Assembly: GCA_025996835.1 (NCBI GenBank)
Contig: BNTU01000121.1
Coordinates: 1-8,814 of the forward strand
Length of the DNA stretch: 8,814 nucleotides
Direction: 5' to 3'
DNA from: Bacteroidia bacterium
GTDB taxonomy: Bacteria > Bacteroidota > Bacteroidia > Bacteroidales > Azobacteroidaceae
The translations under genes and the position numbers were made by a program. Positions 1-7,302 of this stretch are shown here, piece by piece. The notes beneath the pieces are model-generated. The model ran no database searches. It was given only the letters and a program-made list of their open reading frames with translations, and had not been told where the DNA came from. Numbering within the stretch: position 1 is the first letter of the stretch; every line of letters begins with the position of its first letter.

Positions 1-2451
1 AACTTGTTGTTTTTCAGTGCGATACAAATATTTCATATCACTTGGACCAATATCAGTTTTCTTATCTGTAATGATAGCCGCTGAACGTACGATTTCAAAA
101 GCAAGATAATCAAGATAATTCTTTGCATCATCTTTTGAAAGATTATATGTTTTTTGAAACCAACTAATAACCTCTTTGCTATTTCCAAGGTACTCAAATG
201 AAATTTTAGCCAATGAAACTAATGAAGTATCACGATTACAACTATATAATTCGTTTAAAACCGCAACCCATGCATTGCGACTATTATCTGTGGTTGAGGG
301 GTCTGTATCGGAATTGCTTTTGCGAAACAACTTTAAACTTGAATAATAATTGCCAAGCAGTGTTACAAAATCGCTAATGCGAATACCATTATTAAAATTA
401 TTTTCTTCTTGTGTTACCACAGCCCATATTCCACGACGACGTAAAAACTCTCTATATGAATCATTTAAATAGCATGCAAATTTTGCCGCACCTTGACGAC
501 TGTCAGAAAAAATTAAAAATTGACTCACTTTTCTTGACTTAGTTTTTCTTCGTTCAGTGTGCTGAAAAATAGGATTTGTTGTTGCTTGATTTTCAGCATT
601 CTCTTCAAAGTATTCAGATTCAGGAATTTGTTCATATAAAGAAGTAGCAACAACTCCTGTTGCGGCATCATATCCTAAATTAAAATGTTTCAAAGTTCCT
701 CCGCAATTTAAACATTTTTCTTTTTTTACTTGTGTGAGTTTTACTTTTTGAGTATTTCCACAAGTACACCAATTATTATTGTGAGCCTCATCTTCTGCAA
801 CTATTGCACCGCAGTTTTTACACAAATAGAATTTTGTATCCTCTTTTTTCTTCTTGCTTGTTGTTTTGGAGTTATCCTCTTCCTCTTCCTCTTCGGTATT
901 TTCTTCGTTAAAATGGACTTGATAAAAATTCCGTTCATCTAATATGCTTGCTCGTACCAATTTTTCATTTACAATTTTTCCTACAATCGCAATTTCGCCA
1001 CAGTCATCGCAAACCGCAATTTCAAACATCTTTGCATATTTTCCATAAGAAATCTGAAAATCGTCTTTTCTAATCAACGACAAACTATTTTCGTAGTCAA
1101 GTGCTAAATAACAGCCGTCTAATGCTTTAAGAAAATAGTGATAACGAATATCAACTAATGGTTTGCCATTTTTTATTGCTTTTGCACATAAAGAAACAAA
1201 TGCTACTGCTTGCTGTTGTGTGATTTCAAGTTTTTTGGCAAAATTAGTCAGGGTAATCAAACTGCCCAAACTCCGCATTTTTGCATACAAATCAGAGGTA
1301 GAAACTATATCGTACAATATTTCTCTTTCTTTGTCTTGTGAATATGTGAAGTCAAGTTTGAAACTATTTAAAACATCTTCAAAAAACGTTTCTTCGTTCG
1401 CCAAATCGGTAAAGAGTTGAATGGGGTATTCTTTAATAACAGACGACTTTTGTGAGTCATCGCGGTCTGCTGCTATAATATCGTCCTCTTTAAAATTACA
1501 ACCGGTTAATCGTTCAGCAAATTCTACTACTCGCTTATTACTCGCAGGGCTACCATCACCCAAAGTTGCAGAAGTCAAAATAAATTGTGGTTTTCTTTCT
1601 CCTTTAATTCTGCCTTTTAATCTGCCCATTAAAAACGCCGTTTCTATTCCTGTGGCACCTGCATAAACGTGAGCTTCGTCTAACACTACAAATTTGAAAT
1701 TTGAGTCAGTAAAAATTGTATCATCGCCCGGACGGAAAAGCATATGTTCTAACATCGCATAATTTGTGAAAAGAATATGAGGTGGGTGTTTTTTCATTTC
1801 ATCACGAGAAATTTCCTCATTAGGCAACCTTTCCCTTAATCTCGGATATTTTTCATTGGCATACATTGCTTCGTATAGTCTAATGGCATCTTTTTCGTTG
1901 TTTTCTGTGCCACCATTATAAACTCCAAAACGAATGTCGGGATAATCCATCAAAATTTCTCGCAAACCTTTTATTTGGTCGTTTGCCAAAGCATTCATCG
2001 GATAAATGAAAATTGCTCTCACGCCGTCATTAAGTTTGCCTTGCTCTTTTTCTCGCATTAACTCGTTGATAACAGGAATGATAAAGCAGTTGGTTTTACC
2101 ACTACCCGTACCGGTTGAAACGACAACGTTTTTACCTGCAACTATTTTCTCAATTGCCTTTTCTTGGTGCAAGTACAAGGGGCGAGAAGTTGGAAGTTTA
2201 GGCGGATACTTTTTGTCCTTTTCCAAATCTTTGAAAAACGGCGATAAAGTGCCGCTCTCAATCAATTCGTCAATCGTTTTGCCCGACTTGAACGAATCCT
2301 TAATTTCAACAAACGGACCGTTAGACACAGTTTTGTCTAATTCTTCCAATAATTTCTTTTGCAGACTTTGATTGCGAAAATGGAAAGTAGTACTGATATA
2401 GCCAATGTACTCTTTCTTAATTTCGTCTGCTGCTTTTGCCGGATTAAACAT
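1..2451 (-). CDS. Giant DEAH-box helicase, DUF1998-associated (DruE/MrfA/DrmA-like), C-terminus beyond window
   Basis: Predicted ATP-driven superfamily 2 DNA helicase or translocase; 817 residues are visible and the frame stays open to the window edge. RecA-like domain 1 holds Walker A (TGTGSGKT, 113-120), the family-typical YPMNALANDQ (150-159), TNYAML (229-234), DEAH (258-261) followed by VYAGATGIE, and SAT (294-296). A long insertion carries CxxC pairs (481/484, 544/547, 562/564, 580/583) that could bind zinc, with an acidic run and a lysine cluster at about 519-537. FSDSRQ at 648-653 marks the start of domain 2; motifs V and VI and any DUF1998 domain would lie off the window. The ATG was chosen because AAGGAGG sits 6 nt upstream and the gene overlaps its 911-residue partner by 8 nt, which implies translational coupling. 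The size and interrupted helicase core fit defence helicases such as Druantia DruE or DISARM DrmA better than compact MrfA (about 750 residues). The helicase call is firm; the subfamily is inference. Confidence 0.93.
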   Translation of the reverse strand, partial: MFNPAKAADEIKKEYIGYISTTFHFRNQSLQKKLLEELDKTVSNGPFVEIKDSFKSGKTIDELIESGTLSPFFKDLEKDKKYPPKLPTSRPLYLHQEKAIEKIVAGKNVVVSTGTGSGKTNCFIIPVINELMREKEQGKLNDGVRAIFIYPMNALANDQIKGLREILMDYPDIRFGVYNGGTENNEKDAIRLYEAMYANEKYPRLRERLPNEEISRDEMKKHPPHILFTNYAMLEHMLFRPGDDTIFTDSNFKFVVLDEAHVYAGATGIETAFLMGRLKGRIKGERKPQFILTSATLGDGSPASNKRVVEFAERLTGCNFKEDDIIAADRDDSQKSSVIKEYPIQLFTDLANEETFFEDVLNSFKLDFTYSQDKEREILYDIVSTSDLYAKMRSLGSLITLTNFAKKLEITQQQAVAFVSLCAKAIKNGKPLVDIRYHYFLKALDGCYLALDYENSLSLIRKDDFQISYGKYAKMFEIAVCDDCGEIAIVGKIVNEKLVRASILDERNFYQVHFNEENTEEEEEEDNSKTTSKKKKEDTKFYLCKNCGAIVAEDEAHNNNWCTCGNTQKVKLTQVKKEKCLNCGGTLKHFNLGYDAATGVVATSLYEQIPESEYFEENAENQATTNPIFQHTERRKTKSRKVSQFLIFSDSRQGAAKFACYLNDSYREFLRRRGIWAVVTQEENNFNNGIRISDFVTLLGNYYSSLKLFRKSNSDTDPSTTDNSRNAWVAVLNELYSCNRDTSLVSLAKISFEYLGNSKEVISWFQKTYNLSKDDAKNYLDYLAFEIVRSAAIITDKKTDIGPSDMKYLYRTEKQQV

Positions 2452-5179
2452 ATTCTTCCTCCTTAAATTTATATAGATTTATTTCATCGTAAAACTCATT
2501 TTGTTCTTCTATATTACATATTTCCTTACGTTTCTTATCACAGAACAAATTACCTAAAAAATCATTTCCCCCTTGCCAATTACCAACCAACCAAAGTGTG
2601 CAGTTGTCCCTTAGTTCAATTCTAACAGGATTTATTTGCTCATAAGTATTACTTTTGGTTAACATCGTGTTCAATACTTTAATTTCTTCGTTTTGGTCTA
2701 TAACACATAATCTTCCCTTATAATATAATTCATCTTCTTCTACCAACTCTAATTTGTCAATAAAGTATTTTGGAATAAAAGGAATCCATTCAATCTTTTT
2801 ATTAAAACAATTTGCACTTAACAATCTGATTCTTTTGTTCTTAAATCGAAGTTTTTCAGGCGAACCAATCAATAAATCTCTTTCAGATATAAGTTTATAG
2901 GCATTTGAAAATATATTTTTTTCTTTGATTTTTACTTGTACTTTGCAAATATCTTCATATAAGTTATTGATTTGTTGATTTGCATTTTTGACAGAAGTTC
3001 GCAGATTATTGTCTTTTGATTTGATTATAAGGAAAAACTCGTTGTCTTTGTCGCCGACAAAAGTATCTTCTACATTCCAATATACCTTGCCGTTTATGTA
3101 CGAAACGGGATTATCCACAAAATGTTCTTTTGTTGAGGTTGTAAAAAGTTCAAAATTTTCATTCCCATTTGAAAGATAAACAAAAATGTCTTCTTTAGCC
3201 TGATTTGCATAAATTGCTCGCCCTATTTCAAACTTTCCGCTTTGGTTTATAGAGATTTCATCCTTTTGTCCACCTGATTTCACAAAAAGTTTGATTTCTT
3301 TGTCCTCTCTTGGGTTGTCTATTTCTAATAAATCGCCGTTGTCTAAGAAATCTTTATACCATAGTTTCCTGTTGATTGGCTCGTTGCGCCATTCTTTATC
3401 AGCAATGCGCCATTTCAAATATGGAATTTTTACTAACAAATTGCCATCGGACAACTCACATTTTATCTCGTTATCTTGATTACTCCACGTTTGTTCGTTG
3501 TTGTTAACTGTAATTTTCCTTTCAGTATCCCCGTAAAATACAGATTTGTTGAATTTTATTTCAAGATTAGGCAGAACTATCAGTGTTTCGGTTAATACTA
3601 TCGCTTCTTTTTCGTAAGAATATAAAGAAAGTTCAATCGGTTCATTTGGTTTTAATAATCCCAACTTTAACAGTCCAAACATATAAGCATTGTTTTCCCA
3701 CCGCTCGTAATTGAGATGTTCTAATTTATAAGTTTTGGTGTCAATTTTCAGTTCCAATGCTTTCAGGTTAGTGTCGTCTGGAACAATCAATTTTACGCTG
3801 TCTTTATAGACAAAACAATGAATATCGTCTAACCACCACTCAATATCAGGGAAATTTCCAAGCAAACACACAGTATTTGAACTTTTGGCAACATTTGCTT
3901 TATCAACAAAAAGCACTTGTTTTATTTCGCCTGTCAAAGTTTCTCCTGCTCTGGGATAGATATTGTAAAGATTTGTGCTGTATCTTGTTAATTCATCTGG
4001 AACGCTTTTTAAAGCATCTATATCTTTGGAGTATACAAAATAATTTGTTGGTCTATTTATTTGGCTCAATACTTCTTTTTCGTCTTCAAACAAAATATAT
4101 TCTCTATTTAACGCTTCTTTGGAATCGTATATGACAGTTTCATTTTCAGTGATTTCTATCCGAACATTTATTGATTTTAAATCATTCAAATCAAATTCTT
4201 TTTCTTTTGTACTCACAACTAATTCGCCTCGTTTGGTTCGCATTTCTTCTGAACAAAACTGCTCTCCATTGACATAAACAAAAAGATGCATTGTACCATT
4301 TTCATCATCCAATCTTATAGGTGGAATACAAAGAAGAACTTCATCTTCATTTCTAATGTATTTTGCTGCAATGTTTTGTTTTGAAACGGTTGCAATTCTT
4401 TTCTTTCGAGTTGTGCTATCTGATACCTTTTCGTTGTCTGTTTTATTTTTCCACCATTCTACGATATATCTCTCTAATCTCGTGTTTTCGTTAATTGGTT
4501 CTCTGTTAAAGAGTTTGTTAATCTGGTAGAAAGTTTCTTTTATGAATTGCACAAATTTTTTTGATAATTCAGCGTGCAATGCAAAACTCCGCAGACCAAT
4601 TTTAATGGAGTAAACACTTGACCCGATAGAAACATCTTTATCTTCTTGATACCCCCCACCACCTAAAACATTTTTCATTTGTGCTGCAACTGTTTCACAT
4701 AGCCACTCATCATCACTTGTAAAACCAAAATCCAAATCTTCTCTGAAAACATTGTAGCAAAGGTCAAAGAATGAATAAATGCTTTTTTTCGGTACAAGCG
4801 AGTGCATCATAAGAGTTGCATAGTACCTTTGCCCGCCTATAACTACAGGAATGTTAGAATTTTTACCAAGCCAACTAATGGCATCCCTATATTTTTGGCA
4901 AAGTTGTTGGTCAATATCAGAACTAAATATAGTCTTAAACACATAATTCCAATACCCATTATTTTCATCGTCATTTGTAGCAGTATTGGATTGCTTCCAT
5001 CGTTTAGCAATTTCAATAAGGGTGGCAAATATGAGTTTATAGGAATGTTTGTCAAAATTATCACACAAATTATAGACAGAGTCCACCATCAACGAATATT
5101 CGTCCTCGGTAAAATCGTGATAGCCGAGCAGTTTGTGTTCGCCAACTACTTTTTCTATCTGTTGAAGAATATTATCCAT
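2444..5179 (-). CDS. Large uncharacterised partner of the helicase, candidate DruH-like defence protein (911 aa)
   Basis: I do not recognise a named domain with certainty. Residues 1 to about 250 appear alpha-helical, with a conserved-looking stretch around MMHSLVPKKSIYSFFDLC (124-141), a GGGG turn at 173-176 and a tryptophan-rich helix (EWWKNK, 241-246). From about 278 (VLLCIPPIRL) to the C-terminus the sequence is mostly alternating hydrophobic/polar strands, suggesting several stacked beta domains, ending near LWLVGNWQGGNDFLGNLF. There is no signal peptide or membrane segment, so it is probably cytosolic. The start is the first ATG after an in-frame TAA 15 nt upstream; the leader before it is AT-rich without a Shine-Dalgarno. 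It is first in an operon and its last 8 nt overlap the giant helicase. A large protein of unknown fold plus a giant helicase resembles Druantia type III (DruH-DruE). A role in recognising foreign DNA for the helicase is inference. The ORF is certain, the family assignment weak. Confidence 0.9.
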   Translation of the reverse strand: MDNILQQIEKVVGEHKLLGYHDFTEDEYSLMVDSVYNLCDNFDKHSYKLIFATLIEIAKRWKQSNTATNDDENNGYWNYVFKTIFSSDIDQQLCQKYRDAISWLGKNSNIPVVIGGQRYYATLMMHSLVPKKSIYSFFDLCYNVFREDLDFGFTSDDEWLCETVAAQMKNVLGGGGYQEDKDVSIGSSVYSIKIGLRSFALHAELSKKFVQFIKETFYQINKLFNREPINENTRLERYIVEWWKNKTDNEKVSDSTTRKKRIATVSKQNIAAKYIRNEDEVLLCIPPIRLDDENGTMHLFVYVNGEQFCSEEMRTKRGELVVSTKEKEFDLNDLKSINVRIEITENETVIYDSKEALNREYILFEDEKEVLSQINRPTNYFVYSKDIDALKSVPDELTRYSTNLYNIYPRAGETLTGEIKQVLFVDKANVAKSSNTVCLLGNFPDIEWWLDDIHCFVYKDSVKLIVPDDTNLKALELKIDTKTYKLEHLNYERWENNAYMFGLLKLGLLKPNEPIELSLYSYEKEAIVLTETLIVLPNLEIKFNKSVFYGDTERKITVNNNEQTWSNQDNEIKCELSDGNLLVKIPYLKWRIADKEWRNEPINRKLWYKDFLDNGDLLEIDNPREDKEIKLFVKSGGQKDEISINQSGKFEIGRAIYANQAKEDIFVYLSNGNENFELFTTSTKEHFVDNPVSYINGKVYWNVEDTFVGDKDNEFFLIIKSKDNNLRTSVKNANQQINNLYEDICKVQVKIKEKNIFSNAYKLISERDLLIGSPEKLRFKNKRIRLLSANCFNKKIEWIPFIPKYFIDKLELVEEDELYYKGRLCVIDQNEEIKVLNTMLTKSNTYEQINPVRIELRDNCTLWLVGNWQGGNDFLGNLFCDKKRKEICNIEEQNEFYDEINLYKFKEEEYV
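2458..2464 (-). promoter_or_regulatory. Perfect Shine-Dalgarno (AAGGAGG) for the helicase start
   Basis: AAGGAGG lies 6 nt before the helicase ATG (2451-2449), inside the last codons of the 911-residue gene. It decides the helicase start. Strong Shine-Dalgarno sites are uncommon in Bacteroidota; neither the 911-residue gene nor the lipoprotein gene here has one. Confidence 0.8.
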
Positions 5180-5191
5180 ATTTTCTAATTT

Positions 5192-5274
5192 TTATGCTGC
5201 TAATCTGTAATTATCATTCAACAAATCATATCCATATTCTTGAGAATATCGTCTAATTTTTGTTCTTTATCCAT
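5192..5274 (-). pseudogene. Small frameshifted leader ORF ahead of the 911-aa gene
   Basis: An ATG at 5274 opens an 18-codon ORF (MDKEQKLDDILKNMDMIC) that stops at 5218. The neighbouring frame reads SQEYGYDLLNDNYRLAA and ends with TAA at 5194-5192. Adding one T at GATATTCTC (about 5246) would join both halves into a plausible 27-residue peptide, MDKEQKLDDI plus SQEYGYDLLNDNYRLAA. The second half is in the same frame as the 911-residue protein, whose ATG begins 12 nt after this TAA. It could be a small operon gene broken by a 1-nt loss, a leader peptide, or the scrap of a displaced gene. I recognise no family. Confidence 0.4.
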
Positions 5275-5325
5275 TGTATATTTTTTTTGTTACCCCCAAG
5301 AGCACTTTTTTCAAAATTTTGGCGA

Positions 5326-5356
5326 CAAAGGTATGTATTTTTTTTGAGATATGCAA
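5326..5356 (-). promoter_or_regulatory. Bacteroidota promoter for the helicase operon
   Basis: Read on the minus strand: TTG (5356-5354), 20 nt, then TACCTTTG (5333-5326), matching the Bacteroidota sigma-ABfr pattern of -33 TTG and -7 TAnnTTTG. Transcription would start at about 5320, giving a leader of about 140 nt before the 911-residue gene. The A-rich tract just before TTG matches the other two promoters of this build in the window. Confidence 0.65.
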
Positions 5357-5419
5357 GTGTTTTTAACAGATTTCTCAAATATTTGTTTACACTAATGACA
5401 CTATTTCGTCGGCTTGCCT

Positions 5420-5447
5420 GAATTGATTGGCACAAATATTCAAACAC
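5420..5447 (-). repeat. FEYLCQSIQ-encoding repeat, copy 1
   Basis: This 28-nt segment matches 8526-8553 at 24 of 28 positions, in the same orientation, with 13 identical bases at one end. On the minus strand it can encode FEYLCQSIQ in the copy here and YEYLCQSIQ in the other. It lies at the decayed 3' end of the ATPase remnant and overlaps that remnant's final stop codon (5442-5440). A shared origin as the 3' end of related genes is likely. Confidence 0.5.
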
Positions 5448-5702
5448 CCTTTGCTTTCAATTTCTCAATCAACTCCCTTATATCGCTATCTTTTCTTTAA
5501 GCACTGTTATTTTTTCCGGCTTCGCGCTTTGCTCAGTGGGTGAAAATCAAAATCCATCGGGTGCATTTTCCATATTGACATAAGCAACATTGCGGTAATG
5601 CTCCTTACCGAATTGTTGCAACAGATAGGTTTTGCCCGTTTGTCTTGCCCCTTCAAGAATCAACAGTTTTCTACCGTTATTTTTCTTCCAATCAATAATG
5701 CT
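5440..5702 (-). pseudogene. Decayed AAA_14-type ATPase gene remnant
   Basis: The minus strand from 5702 reads SIIDWKKNNGRKLLILEGAR followed by QTGKTYLLQQFGKEHYRNVA and YVNMENAPDGF, then TGA (5549-5547). This is the recognisable N-terminal segment of AAA_14/DUF4143-type ATPases: RGARQxGKT-like Walker A with a conserved GKT, then a strand ending in N-E. No ATG precedes it; the frame is closed by TAA just upstream. After the TGA the same frame continues (FSPTEQSAKPEKITVLKEK), and a 1-nt shift gives DSDIRELIEKLKAKGV ending at 5440. The intact family is about 400 residues, so most of the gene is gone. The continuation after the TGA does not look like the usual family C-terminus, so the remnant may be a chimera formed by deletion. 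A promoter-like element abuts the broken 5' end. The nearby 64-codon ORF at 5253-5447 appears to be a by-product. Confidence 0.75.
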
Positions 5703-5703
5703 G

Positions 5704-5734
5704 CAAAATTACACATTTTTCCAATCAAAAACAA
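5704..5734 (-). promoter_or_regulatory. Promoter-like element abutting the ATPase remnant
   Basis: Minus strand: TTG (5734-5732), 20 nt, TAATTTTG (5711-5704), the Bacteroidota -33/-7 pattern. The predicted start would fall at about 5698, already within the ATPase remnant, which suggests that the leader and first codons of the gene were deleted. Confidence 0.5.
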
Positions 5735-5924
5735 GTGTTTTTTACACATTTTTCAAAGCAATGTTGGCATAAAGGAAGGGAGGGTGTCGTTTTTTTTGCA
5801 AGAGAAGATTGTTATGACAAATAAAATATTTGTTGTAGTGGCGTAATGGGAGTTTCATTCGAGCACCACATCGCTTTTTTTGAGTTTATCGCCATCCTTG
5901 AAATACAATATTTTCACATTTTTC
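5712..5924. repeat. Three copies of CACATTTTTC in the intergenic stretch
   Basis: CACATTTTTC occurs at 5712-5721, 5745-5754 and 5915-5924. The first two are also preceded by TA. The first lies in the spacer of the promoter-like element at 5704-5734 (read as GAAAAATGTG on the minus strand). It may simply reflect AT-rich intergenic composition or old local duplication. Confidence 0.35.
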
Positions 5925-5950
5925 AAAAATAATTGCAAAAAAACTTGTGT
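5855..5950 (-). pseudogene. C-terminal coding scrap (NVKILYFKDGDKLKKSDVVLE)
   Basis: A minus-strand frame with a protein-like composition, ending FLKNVKILYFKDGDKLKK then SDVVLE and TGA at 5857-5855. It opens after a TGA near 5950 and has no start codon, so it looks like the 3' end of a gene whose body is lost. I recognise no family. The plus-strand promoter at 5945-5975 adjoins its upstream end, which marks a likely rearrangement junction. It may be chance, as it is only about 31 codons long. Confidence 0.3.
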
Positions 5951-5975
5951 ATGTCAAATTTTTTACATATCTTTG
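5945..5975 (+). promoter_or_regulatory. Bacteroidota promoter for the lipoprotein transcript
   Basis: TTG (5945-5947), 20 nt, TATCTTTG (5968-5975). Predicted start is about 5981. Within the spacer it shares TCAAA and TACATA with the helicase-operon promoter. The transcript would include a 30-codon ORF before the lipoprotein gene. Confidence 0.65.
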
Positions 5976-5998
5976 TTGTTGAGTTTGTAAAAAAACAG

Positions 5999-6091
5999 AT
6001 GATGGCAAAAATGGCACATATCAATGAGGTTGCTCTCGGTGATGATATGCGCTCCGCAGGGGATACCTACCTTTGCATCGTAAATCAATAG
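5999..6091 (+). CDS. 30-codon leader ORF upstream of the lipoprotein
   Basis: ATG ATG at 5999 opens MMAKMAHINEVALGDDM, continuing to YLCIVNQ and TAG at 6089-6091. It begins about 20 nt after the predicted transcription start and ends 31 nt before the lipoprotein ATG. It resembles no family I know. It could be a leader peptide influencing expression of the lipoprotein gene, the N-terminal scrap of a displaced gene, or non-coding. No Shine-Dalgarno is visible. Confidence 0.3.
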   Translation: MMAKMAHINEVALGDDMRSAGDTYLCIVNQ

Positions 6092-6122
6092 TGGTTTATA
6101 TATTTATAAAAGAGTAATTATT

Positions 6123-7265
6123 ATGTTTAAGTTAAGAAATTTGTTTGTAGCGTTTTTTATTTTGTCGGTTTTCGCCGTGTTTACCACGTCTTGTGAAGGA
6201 GAAAATTGCTGTGAGCACTATGAGGGAGTATATCTCGTCGATAGATATCAATGTACTGCATCATGCCCGCCAAACACCTGTAAATGTACACACGATTTCT
6301 GTAGATGCGTTGGGTGTCCTTCCTCTTTTGCAGTAAGAGAACAAATACGACAGGAAAACGAACGAGCAAAAAGAGATTCCTTAGGAGCACAAATAAGAAG
6401 GGAACAGGAAAAACAAGAAATGCAAAGGCTAGGTGTTATATCATATCTTCTCACCAAAGGTTTTACCATGCAATTAGAACAAATTTATATTATGAGCGAT
6501 AAAAACTCTGTTCCTTGTGCGGATAAACCGGCTGATTCAACCTTTATTGGTAATAGTAATGTTATTGTTAATCTAATTAATTTTGTGTACGACCAAAATC
6601 CACATAATGTAATAATGCAAGGGTTAGAAAAAGGAGAAGAGTGGGTCTTCAGCGAAAACATCAAAATAGAGAACGAACCTTTTTATATAGAACATGGGTA
6701 TGGGAATGGTTATTTTGTAACTGTTGGACAATCATACACATATGTGACTATAATTACGAGAAAAACAGAATACGCATATTTTATCTTTGAAATTGACCTT
6801 AACCCCAAAAACAATGATTATAATTATCGGGGGAAAGATAATTTTTTAATTCCCATGAATGTGCTGGATGACGAAAGTGAATCTCATAAAACTAACTTAA
6901 AACTCACTTTTCTAACAGACTTGGATGGCATCGCATATCAAATAAAAGACGGATATATATACTTGGACACAAATAGACAATATAGTATAGGTTATTCTGT
7001 AACCGGTCCGCTAACGTCACAGCAAGCCGTTAAAATCATAAGGGAGGGCGTAGAAGGTGCTGATTGGACATTACACATTCAAGACGGGATGACTTATTAT
7101 AGGATTGGCAATAATTTATATAAGCCGAGCTTCGGAAACAATATTATATATGCAGGAACAATCTATTATGACAACGGATCAATTCAAACCTATCAGTCTA
7201 TGTATTACCGCCTTAAATTTAAACTATCTCCTTCTGACAAAGAATTCATAAACGCCAATTTTTAA
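6123..7265 (+). CDS. Cysteine-rich lipoprotein with charged helical linker (380 aa)
   Basis: Function unknown. Residues 1-23 form a lipoprotein signal peptide (positive MFKLRN, hydrophobic core FVAFFILSVFAVF, then TTSC) with Cys24 as the predicted lipidated residue, followed by acidic EGE; Bacteroidota surface lipoproteins often carry acidic residues here. Residues 29-65 contain nine cysteines (29, 30, 44, 48, 53, 55, 60, 62, 65), including CKC, CRC and CVGC, reminiscent of small disulfide-rich or metal-binding modules. Residues 69-103 are strongly charged (REQIRQENERAKRDS) and probably form a helical or coiled-coil stalk. Residues 105-380 look beta-rich with many Tyr and Asn and no motif I recognise. 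This suggests a lipid-anchored envelope protein with a stalked globular domain. The start is the only ATG giving a complete signal peptide; its leader is AT-rich without a Shine-Dalgarno. It stands alone on the plus strand between decayed regions. ORF and lipoprotein calls are strong; role unknown. Confidence 0.9.
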   Translation: MFKLRNLFVAFFILSVFAVFTTSCEGENCCEHYEGVYLVDRYQCTASCPPNTCKCTHDFCRCVGCPSSFAVREQIRQENERAKRDSLGAQIRREQEKQEMQRLGVISYLLTKGFTMQLEQIYIMSDKNSVPCADKPADSTFIGNSNVIVNLINFVYDQNPHNVIMQGLEKGEEWVFSENIKIENEPFYIEHGYGNGYFVTVGQSYTYVTIITRKTEYAYFIFEIDLNPKNNDYNYRGKDNFLIPMNVLDDESESHKTNLKLTFLTDLDGIAYQIKDGYIYLDTNRQYSIGYSVTGPLTSQQAVKIIREGVEGADWTLHIQDGMTYYRIGNNLYKPSFGNNIIYAGTIYYDNGSIQTYQSMYYRLKFKLSPSDKEFINANF

Positions 7266-7302
7266 TGATGGTAATGTAACAAATAATCTTAATTATAACA
7301 TC

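Noticed and set aside
2006..2371. Plus-strand ORF of 121 codons within the helicase gene
   Set aside because: Antisense to the helicase P-loop region; the minus-strand frame carries the motifs.
2444..5179. Naming the 911-residue gene druH outright
   Set aside because: No motif diagnostic of DruH can be confirmed by eye; the analogy rests on size, order and the helicase neighbour.
5253..5447. Minus-strand ORF of 64 codons (MFEYLCQ...)
   Set aside because: It starts at a non-ATG codon in the decayed ATPase tail, runs through the helicase-operon promoter and has low-complexity residues; only its first nine residues have a match, as a repeat.
5598..5846. Plus-strand ORF of 82 codons
   Set aside because: Antisense shadow of the ATPase remnant plus intergenic sequence; no protein-like features of its own.
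6067..6074. TACCTTTG as a second promoter for the lipoprotein
   Set aside because: Matches the -7 box but has no TTG at the 20-nt spacing and lies in the codons for YLC of the leader ORF; chance is likely.
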